A stretch of 64,000 nt of DNA. Origin: Isochrysis galbana (taxonomy: Eukaryota; Haptophyta; Isochrysidales; Isochrysidaceae). This document shows, piece by piece, positions 26,202 through 35,572 of the stretch. Position numbers and translations under genes: made by a program. The notes under the pieces were generated by a model, which was given only the letters and a program-made list of their open reading frames with translations, searched no databases and was not told the origin of the DNA. Where the stretch lies: assembly GCA_018136815.1 (NCBI GenBank), contig CM030934.1, positions 3,561,670 to 3,625,669 of the forward strand. The letters are read 5' to 3'. How positions within the stretch are numbered: position 1 is the stretch's first letter; every line of letters starts with the position of its first letter.

Positions 26202-27163
26202 CTGTCGAGCCCGGATTGTCGTTGATTGATGCGCCGCTTAGCATCAATGAATTCCCACCATCGATCTTTGTGTTTAAGGTCTTGGAAGTTCTTCAGAGCA
26301 TAGCTAGTGATGTTAGTAGGTATGATTGGAATGTAATGATCCTCAATGAGAGCAATGGTCTTGATGTTAGTGCCCTTGCCGATCTTCGTCAAGTTCTTAT
26401 CACCTTGAGTGCGCACATGAAGTTGAATCCCATCTACGCTATCGTCGAGTATGTACTTGATGTTCGTTCGTGAAATCTTACTGCGCATGAACTTGCGCTT
26501 GATGCTGTCAATGAGTGCCTCGTCTACGCCCGACTCCTGAAGAGCATTGATGAGACATGGTGTTGTATAATTCTTAGCTCTCGTCTGACGCTCGTAAAGT
26601 TGGATCCTCTCGAGTATCGGAAGCGCGTATTCGCGGAATTCCCCGCACCCAATCACGTCGAAATCGATCCACCACTTCAAAAATTCGCCTCCGGGGCGGG
26701 ACCACCCACCATTTTGACTCACTGCACGAATCTCCATCGTCAACGGACCGCTGGCGCTCTCTATGAGATCCTCGGTAGATTCGAAGTCACTACCGATAAA
26801 CTCGTAGCCACCCCCCTCTTGGTCCTCGGGATAATGACCGTTAATGAGACGATCAATGTAGGCTGTAGTTAGTGTGCGATACTCAGTACGAGCAGATCGA
26901 CGACGACCCGAGCCAATGGGCACAGTCAGTTTCACTATGTATTTTTGGTGCAGAGCCGAGTCTGCGTATCGTTTCATAATGTGAGACATCTCAAGAGCAG
27001 ACTCTACAACGAATCGTGCGTAGGTGGGCGGAGGACCCGAGCGCGTGAACCCCTCTGCACGAAGTTGGCGGTTCCAGCGACGTTTATCTCTGCCCGAGAC
27101 TTTTTGAGCAGAAGCGCCGTAGCGGAACTCTCCATCGATGTCCGCTGGTTGCTGTGATGACAT
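26165..27163 (-). pseudogene. Protein-primed-type DNA polymerase B, N-terminal part only (probable)
   Basis: 332 codons from the ATG at 27163. The region CLINALQESGVDEALIDSIK, then TNIKYILDDSVDGIQLH, then IALIEDHYIPIIPTNITSYAL and a closing SGLDSWELLKLMFK matches the stretch that precedes the exonuclease domain in polymerases of polinton-like viruses and relatives, as I remember that family. Exonuclease, palm and thumb are absent: the frame stops just where they should begin and the capsid-like frame takes over. It cannot be an active polymerase. An intact small protein of unknown role is the alternative. Confidence 0.5.
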
Positions 27164-27321
27164 GATGGTTGGTGCTCTTTGATATAGGGGAGAGAAAATT
27201 TTTCACCCGATGTCCCACTTTTGGTAGAAGTTATAAAACCTCCGACCGAACACCCCTCACCTTACCTATAGGAACAGAAAAAAAGTTGCTCGCGTCCCCA
27301 CCCCTCCGTGACCGACCATGC

Positions 27322-28165
27322 CGCCCCTTCGTGAACGACCTGTCACCCTTCGTGACCGTCCTGCCACCAGCTGCGCGCGGCTGTGTGTCGCTCTGTGGGG
27401 CTGTGTGTGTGCCTCTGTGTGCCTGTCTGTGTGTGTCTGTGCGCGCCTCTGTGGGACGCTCTCTGTCGGGCCTACGACTCTCTGTCTGAATCACTTCCTG
27501 CGCTGCGTCGTACAACACACACACAAATCAACAGCACGAGACCATCACGCGCGCGCATCAAAGGGGGGACCAGGGGGGGACCAGCACCACCAACACACAC
27601 ACACACACGCGCGCACCGACTCATCAGCCCATACGCAGCGACAAAAGGGAACGAGGGGCTCACACAGGAACCACGAACAGTCATACTGCGCTGCGTCGAA
27701 CAACCAACCAGAACTACGCAGAGTGCACGCTCACCACACCGGACGCGTACAAAACCACACGCGCATCACAAGGCACAAGGGAGGGGGAAGGACACCAGCA
27801 GCGGCTCTCTCACCACGCGCGCGATACACAACGAGTCGCATCCACGAAGACCGAACTCGAAAGGGGGCAGGACCTGGCACAGGCAGGCTCCAGACACTGG
27901 CAGGACAGCGGGACTCGCGCAAGGAGGAGAGCGGGGGGCGCGCGCAGGAGCGCAATGTGTAAGAGCATTGGTTTCACTCTAGCTGGCACTCTAGATACCG
28001 CAACTGGCTCAGTGGGCGCGGAAGTCCTGACCGCGGTGTGGAAGCGTGGGGTTCGACTCCCACCCGAGGAAAATTTTTGAGGCCCCTCGAGGAAACCCCC
28101 TCTAGAGGCCATTTTTCTGCCCCAGTGAGTCGGTGTGTATTTCAGCCCGCTTTCCCTATTCATCC
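27322..28165 (-). repeat. Right terminal inverted repeat (844 bp)
   Basis: Mirror of 17391-18234. The inner boundary is exact: sequence diverges right after the shared TTCACGAAGGGGCG. The outer boundary lies at CTATTCATCC (28156-28165). Confidence 0.92.
28005..28060 (+). other. tRNA-like pol III A/B boxes in right TIR
   Basis: TGGCTCAGTGG at 28005-28015 and GGTTCGACTCC at 28050-28060, 35 bases apart, directed outward to the flank. Mirror of 17496-17551; no full cloverleaf. Confidence 0.4.
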
Positions 28166-28867
28166 GAGGCATGCGCGGGACGAGTGGAGGGACCCCCCCA
28201 GAGGATTATCCTCATCCTGGAAAGACTCGGGCTTGGACCCGTCTCCGACGGACTCCGGCGGTGAAGGCGGAGATGATGGCGGAGGCACCGCAGAGAGATC
28301 AGAAGGAGAGGCGAGGGAGGGCATCACCTCCCCCTGTGAAGGTGGTGGTGGATGACCGTCCGGAGAGGAGAAAGGGGGCAGGGCAGGCATGATGCCCGAC
28401 TCTGCAGAGGTGGGGGTAACCCCCATTGAGACGTCCAGCGCGGGACGCACCGGATAGGATTCTACACCTGACGAATTGGGATGGCCCTTAGGGCCTGAGG
28501 GCAATGAGGAAGGGGCCATGCCGGCGGCAGGCGCGGCGGAGGAGACGAGTTCGGAGGTGCTGACGGGCTGAAGCCCGTCAGCAGAGGAAGGCGGGCAGGC
28601 GGGCTTGAGCGAGGGCGAGGACGGCGGCGAGAGCGACATCGAGCGAGTAGCGAGAGGCGAGGGTGAGTGTGAGGAGGGCTGTGGTGGCAGGGGCTGGCGA
28701 GGCGAGGAGGGATTGTAAGGTCTGAGTGTTACGAGAGCGAGAGCGACGAGAGCGAGAGCGACGACGGATGACGACTGGCGACAGGACGACGGACAAAGAC
28801 ACCCAGGAAAACACCCCGACTCTCGCCCCACGACTTTCTCACATAACTCGACTGAAATCAAACCCAA
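28166..28867 (-). pseudogene. Ser/Pro-rich part of the interrupted Ty3/gypsy-like relic
   Basis: Minus-strand frame rich in Ser and Pro (PHSPSP-type repeats, SPPSPPESVGDGSKPESF) running straight into the right end of the polinton-like element. With the element removed it is followed on the same strand by the linker and chromodomain at 17390-17100, so it is probably the linker upstream of the chromodomain. It opens with TTG and I could not match it to integrase or gag. Confidence 0.4.
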
Positions 28868-29039
28868 ACACTCCAGCCAGACGACGACGGACGACGATCA
28901 GAAGGCGATCTGTCGGCGATCCCGTCTGGAAGGGGAATCGCACCATAACGGAAACGAGGGGCAATCCTGCCGCACAGGATTCCAAGAGACCTACCAAATA
29001 AGACGAAAGAAGTGCGGTGTGCCTAAGGGGGAGATGCGA

Positions 29040-29320
29040 TGAGATTGCAAATTAAACCTGATTGCCCCCAGAAGTAGATAAAGAACCGCGGAGAAGATAG
29101 CGAATTAAACCTAGTTGCGAGGCGCCTGGGAGGAAGAAAGGTGGGGAAACTTCCCTTCTCTTTCGAGAGAAAGAGAGAGGGCGCTCCACAACCCACGATC
29201 CCATGCATCCAAGCGAAGCTTTTGACCGAGAACGAGAACGAGAGAATTATAACGATAAATACCGAACGACGAAGAGAAGAGCGAAGCCTAACGAGTGTCG
29301 ATTCGCGAATGCGACAGGCC
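29040..29320 (+). repeat. Dispersed repeat, copy 1 (pair with 47560-47850)
   Basis: About 280 bases align with 47560-47850 in the same orientation: GCAAATTAAACCTGATTGC, AGATAGCGAATTAAACCTA, GGAAACTTCCCTTCTC, CCATGCATCCAAGCGAAGCT and GTCGATTCGCGAATGCGACA occur in order in both. Both copies lie near Ty3/gypsy pieces, so an LTR or untranslated region is possible. Confidence 0.65.
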
Positions 29321-29324
29321 TCCC

Positions 29325-29475
29325 CGGAACCAGCTTCTCCGCTAAAGAGGGAACTGGAACTGGGGAAGAGGAAGGGGGTTGTTAGGGGTTAAGGTTGGGT
29401 AGTAGGGAGGTCCACGAGCACACTGCCTCATGCCGCACACGTAGCGGAGATTTTTAAGAAGATTCTTTTTTCGTA
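29325..29475 (-). repeat. Dispersed repeat, inverted relative to 45920-46075
   Basis: Complement of 45920-46075: the GGTTGTTAGGGGTTAAGG block, the TAGCGGAGA word and the flanking T/A runs appear in inverted order. No coding sequence. Confidence 0.6.
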
Positions 29476-29554
29476 GCGTCAGGTAGCCCCCCCTGGAGCT
29501 TTTTGTTGGGCATCGCGCCACGGTCAAAAAATGCAGCCCAACCCTTACTATTTG

Positions 29555-29581
29555 TTAAAAAGCCCCTGTTTGACCGCCCTA
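29555..29581 (+). repeat. TTAA-flanked inverted-repeat end, copy A
   Basis: TTAA followed by AAAGCCCCTGTTTGACCGCCC and TA. The same end occurs at 56539-56565, a diverged one at 35544-35568, and an inverted one at 39778-39803. TTAA at every outer edge points to a piggyBac-type target. Confidence 0.5.
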
Positions 29582-29674
29582 CAAAGAATTGGATCGGTGA
29601 GGAAAGATTGGGAGCCCGAGGGCGCCGCCTCCCTCGGAACAAAGGAAAGGTCAACTGTGCGGCCAGGGGCTGGG

Positions 29675-30091
29675 TTACAACCCACCATCTCTCAATGTTG
29701 CAAGTGATCGCTTGGTCGCATCGCGTTTTTCTTTTACGAGCGCACTTGCCGCGTGAGCGCGACGCGCTTGTTGTGCGGACTTGAACATAGGACCAACAAC
29801 TTCACTAGGGCTGACAGCCAAGCGTGCACGCAATAGGCAGTTTGCAACGCAACGTGCATCGCTCACTTTTGGTCGCGAGTATTCGAGGACCATCATCATA
29901 GCCGCTCGAATTTCAGAGCTCCCACTCTGTCGTCGGATTCGTGAATGGCTCGTGGGGGGTGGGAAGGATGTCTCGACGTCTCGCTCGGCATTCACCTTGA
30001 GCAGGGGTGCGCTCGCCTTCCGGGCCCTTCTTGGCCTAAGCGCCTCGCTCGTAGCCCTGCCGCACAAGGCGGGCACGACCGCCGCCTGCAT
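29675..30091 (-). CDS. Hypothetical protein
   Basis: 138 codons from an ATG (MQAAVVPALCGRATSEALRP). A helical, basic protein with EIRAAMMMVLEYSRPKVSDA and a C-terminal KEKRDATKRSLATLRDGGL. It lies just downstream of, and on the same strand as, the gene ending at 30104. A CATGCAG near 30087 could instead be a splice acceptor, making this an exon. No family recognised; a chance frame in GC-rich DNA is possible. Confidence 0.3.
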   Translation of the reverse strand: MQAAVVPALCGRATSEALRPRRARKASAPLLKVNAERDVETSFPPPTSHSRIRRQSGSSEIRAAMMMVLEYSRPKVSDARCVANCLLRARLAVSPSEVVGPMFKSAQQARRAHAASALVKEKRDATKRSLATLRDGGL

Positions 30092-30103
30092 GGAAGGGGG
30101 ATC

Positions 30104-31081
30104 TTAGCGCCGCGTCATGGCTGCGCCAAGAAAAGACAAGTCAGAGAATGGATCGGCCGATGCGCTGGGTGCACCTCGGGCCATGCCAGCCTGCGCGGCT
30201 GGCGATCCGCCCTGAAAAGCGCTGGGTGACGCGTGCGGGGCGGGCTTCGACGCCCCACCCATCCCGGTCAATGGGGAGCTGCCCCAAAAGGCATCGTCCG
30301 TAGCGCCTCCCGGCACGGAGCGCACGTCGAGCCCAAACGGATCGAGCTGCGGGTCAGCCGCGCGGCCACCACCTGGCCCGCAGTCGAAGCCGCCAAAGCC
30401 ATCGAAATCCTCCCGCCCTATTGCTCCGCCCCCTGGGGCTGAGCCCACCCCGCCCAGGTCGCCAAGCAGGTCCGTGCCGGCAGGCGCGGCAGCGGCCAGC
30501 CGCGGCGGTGCGTCAAGGCTGAGGCCCAACAGGTCGTCGTCGAGCGCGGACGCGCGAGCGGCGCCCGCCTGCTCAACCGGCTCGTCGCCAAGCAGGTTGG
30601 GCTCTGTCGCCGCCATTCCCGCCAGCTCGCGCGGCGCCGGCGGCGCGGCACCGGCGCAAGGCGCGCCTCCGCACGCACGGCGCAGCTTCTCCTCCCTCTC
30701 CGAAGCGGCCGCGGCCGTCGCCTCGTGGATCTGCGCAGCGCACCGCTCCTTTTGCCTTGCATGCTCTCCACACTCAGCCTCGGTCCTCGCGAGCTCTCTC
30801 CTGAGCCGCTCGCGCCGGGCCTCCGCCGCCGAGAGAGCGCGGCTCGCCTCCTCCATCTTCCTCCGAAGCTTGTCAAGAGTAGCCGAGAGCTTCTCTTCAT
30901 CCGCCCGCAGCTCTGTCTGCACTGCGAGCATCCTCTCAAACTCTCTGCGCTGCGTGTCGAGCCGAGAGGAGAAGGAGGCCTCCGCTTGGCCCGCGCGTGC
31001 GGCTGCAGAGCCTGAGGCGGCCGCGGGCTCACAGCCAAAGCCGGCGGCGGCCATCACCTCTGCAAAGGCGCGTGCGGACAT
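30104..31081 (-). CDS. Coiled-coil protein with clathrin/AP-binding motifs (endocytic accessory type)
   Basis: 325 residues from the ATG at 31081, right after a CT-rich leader. Residues about 35-145 are a strong coiled coil (SSRLDTQRREFERMLAVQTE.., KLRRKMEEASRALSAAEARR). The C-terminal half is Gly/Ala/Pro-rich and disordered, with short endocytic motifs: LLGDEPV, DDDLLGLSLD, DFDGFGGFD, DPFGLD and DPFSDLSFL. DPF and FxDxF-type and LLxLx-type motifs bind AP-2 appendage and clathrin. I infer a trafficking adaptor, possibly the 3' part of a larger gene with upstream EH or ENTH exons not seen. The motifs are short and could be coincidental, but their clustering is suggestive. Confidence 0.5.
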   Translation of the reverse strand: MSARAFAEVMAAAGFGCEPAAASGSAAARAGQAEASFSSRLDTQRREFERMLAVQTELRADEEKLSATLDKLRRKMEEASRALSAAEARRERLRRELARTEAECGEHARQKERCAAQIHEATAAAASEREEKLRRACGGAPCAGAAPPAPRELAGMAATEPNLLGDEPVEQAGAARASALDDDLLGLSLDAPPRLAAAAPAGTDLLGDLGGVGSAPGGGAIGREDFDGFGGFDCGPGGGRAADPQLDPFGLDVRSVPGGATDDAFWGSSPLTGMGGASKPAPHASPSAFQGGSPAAQAGMARGAPSASADPFSDLSFLGAAMTRR

Positions 31082-31085
31082 GCTG

Positions 31086-31093
31086 CGGCGGCG

Positions 31094-31145
<52 letters not shown>

Positions 31146-31206
31146 GGTGAGAGAGAGAGAGAGAGAGGGAGAGAGAGAGGGAGAGAGAGAGAGAGGGAGG
31201 GAGGGA

Positions 31207-31279
<73 letters not shown>

Positions 31280-31388
31280 GGTGAGAGAGAGAGAGAGAGA
31301 GGGAGAGAGAGAGGGAGAGAGAGAGAGCGAGAGAGGGAGAGAGAGCGAGAGAGAGCGAGAGAGAGAGAGAGGAGAGGGAGAGAGGGGG
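31086..31388. repeat. (GA)n microsatellite, CT-rich on the coding strand of the adjacent gene
   Basis: About 300 bases of GA with regular GGGA interruptions, preceded by a CG run. It encodes only Ser/Leu/Pro or Arg/Glu repeats in all frames and directly precedes the minus-strand ATG at 31081. Confidence 0.9.
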
Positions 31389-31400
31389 GGGGGGGGAGAG

Positions 31401-31949
31401 CAATGCGCATCATCTACAGGCATGAGCTTTATGGATGTGCCCCATTTCTTTTAGGCACTATGAAATCGTGCACTTTGGTTTCGTTAGAACTTATAGCGTC
31501 GTGTGACATCTTGTTAGCTAGCATCCCTAGCCACATCCACCGGACGAGCCATGCGCCAACCGCGCACACACCCCATCGCGGGGGAGGGGCTCCGTTGCCG
31601 TCGAAGGGCTACGGTCCCGCAGCACTAAGGTTATACTAACACAACAATAAAACTCTGACGCTCCCCCATCGCCAAAGGCGAAACCCTGATTCTCCCAATC
31701 GTTGCCATTCCCGAGAAAGGTACAAGCTTACCTTCGAGGCTGAAATGTGCTCAAGCGTCAAAGACATAGGCCAGCAACAATTCTTCGCCTAAGTCGGCGG
31801 CATCCAAACCTGTAACATTCCTGCGTCGTGACCCAGCACCTGGTTGCCTAGTTGAGGTTGAATGAAGTGGAGGCTATTACCAAGCAAGTGACATGAAACA
31901 TGAAGTCAGAGAATGGGGCATGCGGGGTTAAATCCAAGACGATATTGGA
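31401..31949. other. Intergenic, possible copia 3' region
   Basis: No coding frame. It lies 3' of the copia relic, so it may include LTR sequence, but I found no direct-repeat partner inside the window. Confidence 0.35.
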
Positions 31950-32660
31950 TTAATTTGATGCTCCCAGCGCGAGGTTGCGAAATTTTACGAATTTATTCTT
32001 CTCAAGCGCCTTGGTCATCATATCAGCGATCTGATCTTCAGTCGATATCCACATCGGTATGGAAACACGATCGAGATATTGTTTGCGACCAAACCAGATC
32101 CAATTGTCGTAGTGTCGAGTGCGTCCTTTTACGCCAGGGTTCTTGATGGACGCAACGGTAGCTGAGTTATCGCAGAAGATTGTCGCCGGGAGTTTATATT
32201 CGGCTTCGAGAAACTCGAGAACATTGAGTACGAAGCGAAGGTCTTTAGCAGCATTAGTGTAGGCGGCGATTTCGGCCTCAGCGGAGCTTTGTGGAATGAT
32301 CTTGAGTTTGCGAGCGGAGTATGAGATAGCGGCACCGCAGTATTTGATGAGGTGGCCGGCGAAGGGCGTCGGTGAACTCCCCCATGATGCGTCGGAATAA
32401 ACTTCAATGTCCGGACGGTTGCCGTTGAATTTAATCCCGAGATGCCTAGTGTTGTGAAGGTAGGCTAGCGCGCCGAGGGCGGCGGAATGATTCGACGGAC
32501 TGGGATCATGCATAAATTGACAAAGGAAGCTCGAGACGAATGAGATGTCAGGCCTCGTGCAATTAGCAACCCAAAGTATGCATCCCATGAGGGATAAGAG
32601 TGGCTTCCCCCCGCGCGGGGGGGGAAGAGGCCAGCGCGCGTGCAGGGAGCGGAGCAGAGT
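31950..32660 (-). pseudogene. Ty1/copia retrotransposon, RNase H end of pol
   Basis: The C-terminal end of copia Pol: SLMGCILWVANCTRPDISF, HSAALGALAYLHNTRHLGI, EVYSDASWGSSPTPFAGHLI, then SSAEAEIAAYTNAAKDL, IFCDNSATVASI, RTRHYDNW and TEDQIADMMTKALEKNKF. These are the standard RNase H landmarks including the D and E positions. RT, integrase and gag are missing upstream (the open frame continues to 32948 without recognisable content), so it is a 5'-truncated relic. Confidence 0.85.
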
Positions 32661-32949
32661 GCGTTTGCGCGAACTATGTGCCCCTGGTGAATGTCGTCCA
32701 TTGACGGCTTCTTTGGGGCTTGGAACTTGTAGTTGTGGCACTTGCGCTTGTGATGTGACGTCTGTATTGAGATTTCTGTTCTTTTCGAACCAGCGCACTG
32801 GCCATGCATAGCCTTCGCCACTGCAGATGCAGCAGCGCACCATTGTCCCAGCCATCTTGGCACATTCCCTCCTACTATCTACGATACAATCATGGTATCC
32901 TCTCCTGTTCCTATATCTAATACCTAAATCCAAATACACAAATACCACT

Positions 32950-33398
32950 GGCTATTGGTTGTAGTTGTAGGTCGCCGCAAGCCTCACCGCGCTTCGTATC
33001 CGCGCTCCACTGCATCAAGGCTACACAGCGCCAAACCCGTGCATTTTGTTCTCTGAGAAGTTGCTCGCTACTCTTAGTGAAAAGTGCAGCGACGTGAAAG
33101 TGAGAAGTGACATTGAAATGACACGAAATGATGGCAATGGAGCACATGCATGCATATGCATGTGCCATGTTATGTTTGCGCAGCTAGGGCTAGGGCTAAG
33201 CCGAAATGCCTACAAATCGTACTGCCCCTAGATAACCACACAAAATAGACCTACAAAATAGACCTTCAAGCTCAACAAAATAGACACTCAAAAGGCCTGC
33301 CCAGAAGTGCATCATGGCCGGACCCCGGAAATCGAAGAAAAAGGAATGAAGGATAAGGGCGGTGACGGAGTAGAGGTAGGGAAACCTTGATCTTGTAT
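32950..33398. other. Intergenic, nothing recognised
   Basis: Mixed-composition spacer. The tandem CAAAATAGAC words near 33239-33290 are a short local repeat. Confidence 0.4.
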
Positions 33399-34110
33399 GT
33401 GTTTAGCCCAGAATCTTCAAATGTTTTTCCTCCTTAGAAAGCGCACTACTGCGGTGTGGGAGAGAGAGAGGGAGAGGGAGCATTAAGCTTCAGGGGGGGG
33501 GGGAAGGGCAAGAAGACGCGTCATTCTTGTTTATGTGCCCCCTCCCACTCCCCGCCCCATGTCCCTCCGCTCCACTCTAGCGGCGTCAGGGGGAGCGCTG
33601 CCATCGCTCACTACGACCAACCACTGCCCTTTGCATATGGTATATGGACTTTCCATACTATTTCCGAGTCTTATTGACTTCTGCGAGCACATCAACACCA
33701 CACACTACCAATGAACTCGAATGTGCATACCCAAAGATGCCAACGTAGCCTTACTGTTTAGCCCAAAATAATCTTTAGATGTCTTTTTTAGAAAGCGTAC
33801 TGTGGCGTGGGGAGCGCCGGGAAGTGGGAGCTTCAAGCGTTAAGGGGCCGGGGGGGGCGGGGGGGGCAAAGAAGACACATCATACTTGCTTATGTGCCCC
33901 CTCCCCCTCCCCGCCCCATGTCCCTCCGCTCCACCCTAGCAGCGTTAGGGGAAGCACTGCCATTGCGCCATTGCTCACGACCAACCACTGCCCTTTGCAT
34001 ATGGACTTTCCATACCATGTACTATTTGCCCAATTCTTATTGACATCTGTGACTGTGAGCACATGAGCACTACCAATGAACTCCAATGTGCATACCCAAT
34101 GATGCCAATG
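33399..34110 (+). repeat. Two tandem copies of a ~355-bp unit
   Basis: 33399-33754 and 33757-34110 align in order: TTTAGCCCA.AAT, GAAAGCG, the G-run, AAGAAGAC.C.TCAT, CCCCGCCCCATGTCCCTCCG, CCAACCACTGCCCTTTGCAT and GTGCATACCCAA.GATGCCAA. Copies differ by small indels and substitutions. No gene. Confidence 0.75.
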
Positions 34111-34237
34111 TGGCCTTACGCCGTTCATGCTCCATTCGCTCCAACCTCTCTTTCTCTCTAAGTGCCGCAGCCTCACCAGCCAGCTCAGCTCGTCGAACTT
34201 GCCACAAATCAAGTTCGCTCCTCGGTAACTTGTAGGA

Positions 34238-34486
34238 ATGCAAGGCACGGTGCAGACGCAGGAGTCGGAGTCAGCAGAACAGGAGGAGGAGGAGGAGGAG
34301 GAGGAGGAGGAGGAAGGCGCGATCGACGAGATGGACGAGGCGACGGGCGAGAGGGTGGCCGCGGAGAGCGAGACAGCAGAGTTGAGGGTGGGCATGTTTG
34401 GTTCGAATCGTGAACGGTCTCTTGCAGACCAAATTCAAGCGTCGGTGATGATACGATACAATCGCAATAAACGCCAGCAGTCGTGA
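34238..34486 (+). CDS. Short acidic ORF, doubtful
   Basis: 82 codons with a run of about 13 Glu encoded by a GAG/GAA trinucleotide tract, then a less biased C-terminus (GMFGSNRERSLADQIQASVM). It could be one exon of a gene or a chance frame over the microsatellite. No family. Confidence 0.2.
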   Translation: MQGTVQTQESESAEQEEEEEEEEEEEGAIDEMDEATGERVAAESETAELRVGMFGSNRERSLADQIQASVMIRYNRNKRQQS

Positions 34487-35039
34487 TGTGTGATGTGTGG
34501 TGTGCAGTGTGCAATGTGTGATGAGGTTTCAATGGGGTCCATCGTCAATCATCAATCATCAGTTATCTGCAAATGTCAAATGTAGATGTATGGGTATGGA
34601 TATGGAGGATGGATGCAGGCTAGAGCTCAAATAACCGCCGCACCCGCGCGCGAGCGTGGAGCAACAGCTACAGCGTGTAGTGCTATTTATGGTGCAGAGC
34701 TGGATATTTTCCCGGATATTTGGGTAGCTTGGTGGATATTTTGCGGATATTTTTGCTGGATATTTGGGTCCGATTTTGTGAATATTTCTGCCAACACCCC
34801 AACCTAGGCCCCAGACATGACCATTAATGCAAGCCGGGGCGCTCAGATGACCCGCCCGCCCGTCCCCGGGCTCTGCCGGGGTCTCAGCAGGGCCTGCAGG
34901 GACATCTTCACCTGCGTCTTCACCTGCGTCGGCGTGCGGCATCGGCCAGCGGCTCAGTGCAGGTGCGCATCTTCCCAGTTGGAATTTTTTTTTATTCTAT
35001 GTGGGCCACTCCAATTCGTCATCCTCTCTTCCCTGCGGC
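34487..35039. other. Spacer with GGATATTT cluster
   Basis: Between about 34699 and 34765 GGATATTT (or a one-base variant) occurs five or more times within 70 bases. The rest has no recognisable content. Confidence 0.45.
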
Positions 35040-35460
35040 TCTAGTCATGGCGCGCTGGCGCGCGCCTGCGGCCCTTCTTCAGGTCCCCAGGAGGCCTGCA
35101 GGGGGCCTGGGAGCACAGCGCACAGCTCAGGGGGCAGGTGAGGTTGGGGCATGGCCCTCCTGCCTCTCCCTCGCTGGCTCTCACGCCCCTGCCGGTCGAC
35201 TCTCGACTGGAGCTGGCGGGGGTTCCTGATCAAGGGGGGCCAGGGGGAGGAGTGGTTGGTCAGAGCGACAAGCTGGCCCGCGCGGTCCAGGCAGGGCGTG
35301 CGATCTGTGCCCAACTCTCTGGGAGAGTCTGGGCAGTCTGATGAGTGAGTCCCCGCCCTGCATGCCAAGAGGCAGCGCAGGGGGGTGGATGGTTCTCGCC
35401 CCCCATGAGGAGGGTCGAGAGAGTGGGGGGGGCGCGAGGCCCCCCTCCATGGCGACCAAT
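35040..35460 (-). repeat. GC-rich dispersed repeat, copy 3 (inverted)
   Basis: Complement of the family at 2640-3030 and elsewhere, including CATGGCGCGC, the CAGGTGAGG block and a GGGGGGGCGCGAGGCCCCCC end like that at 60520. Confidence 0.65.
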
Positions 35461-35543
35461 CATAAGATGAGTCCCAGTCGAATACCCTAAAAATCGCGTA
35501 ATATAACCTCAACCTTGACATAGTGAATTTTCACCCTTAGAAG

Positions 35544-35568
35544 TTAAAAGGCGTGCTTGACCGCCCTA
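35544..35568 (+). repeat. TTAA-flanked inverted-repeat end, copy B (left of TIR-TPR gene 1)
   Basis: TTAA then AAGGCGTGCTTGACCGCCCT and A. The complementary end at 39778-39803 is also bordered by TTAA, so the two bracket a 4.26-kb unit containing the gene at 35827. Confidence 0.45.
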
Positions 35569-35572
35569 CCGA

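Larger units (their letters stand above)
17391..28165. mobile_element. Endogenous polinton-like virus / virophage-type element, 10.8 kb
   Basis: Bounded by 844-bp terminal inverted repeats (17391-18234 and 27322-28165). The interior is intron-free, tightly packed and visibly less GC-rich than flanking host DNA. Gene set: GIY-YIG nuclease, possible ssDNA-binding protein, DUF5754-like protein, lipase, discoidin-domain protein, three small charged proteins, capsid C-terminal part and polymerase B N-terminal part. Such sets are characteristic of polinton-like viruses and virophages of algae. No packaging ATPase, protease, integrase or polymerase catalytic region is present. Possible imperfect target duplication: CCGATGG left, CCGAGG right, if ends are trimmed by two bases. 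Whether it arose as a virus or as a transposon cannot be told here. Confidence 0.85.

Noticed and set aside
27997-28067. A functional tRNA gene in the TIRs
   Set aside because: A and B boxes fit, but acceptor halves do not pair, and the T-stem/loop and anticodon-stem geometry are irregular.
31029-31413. Ser/Leu- and Arg/Glu-rich frames over the GA tract
   Set aside because: Products of a dinucleotide repeat in all frames.
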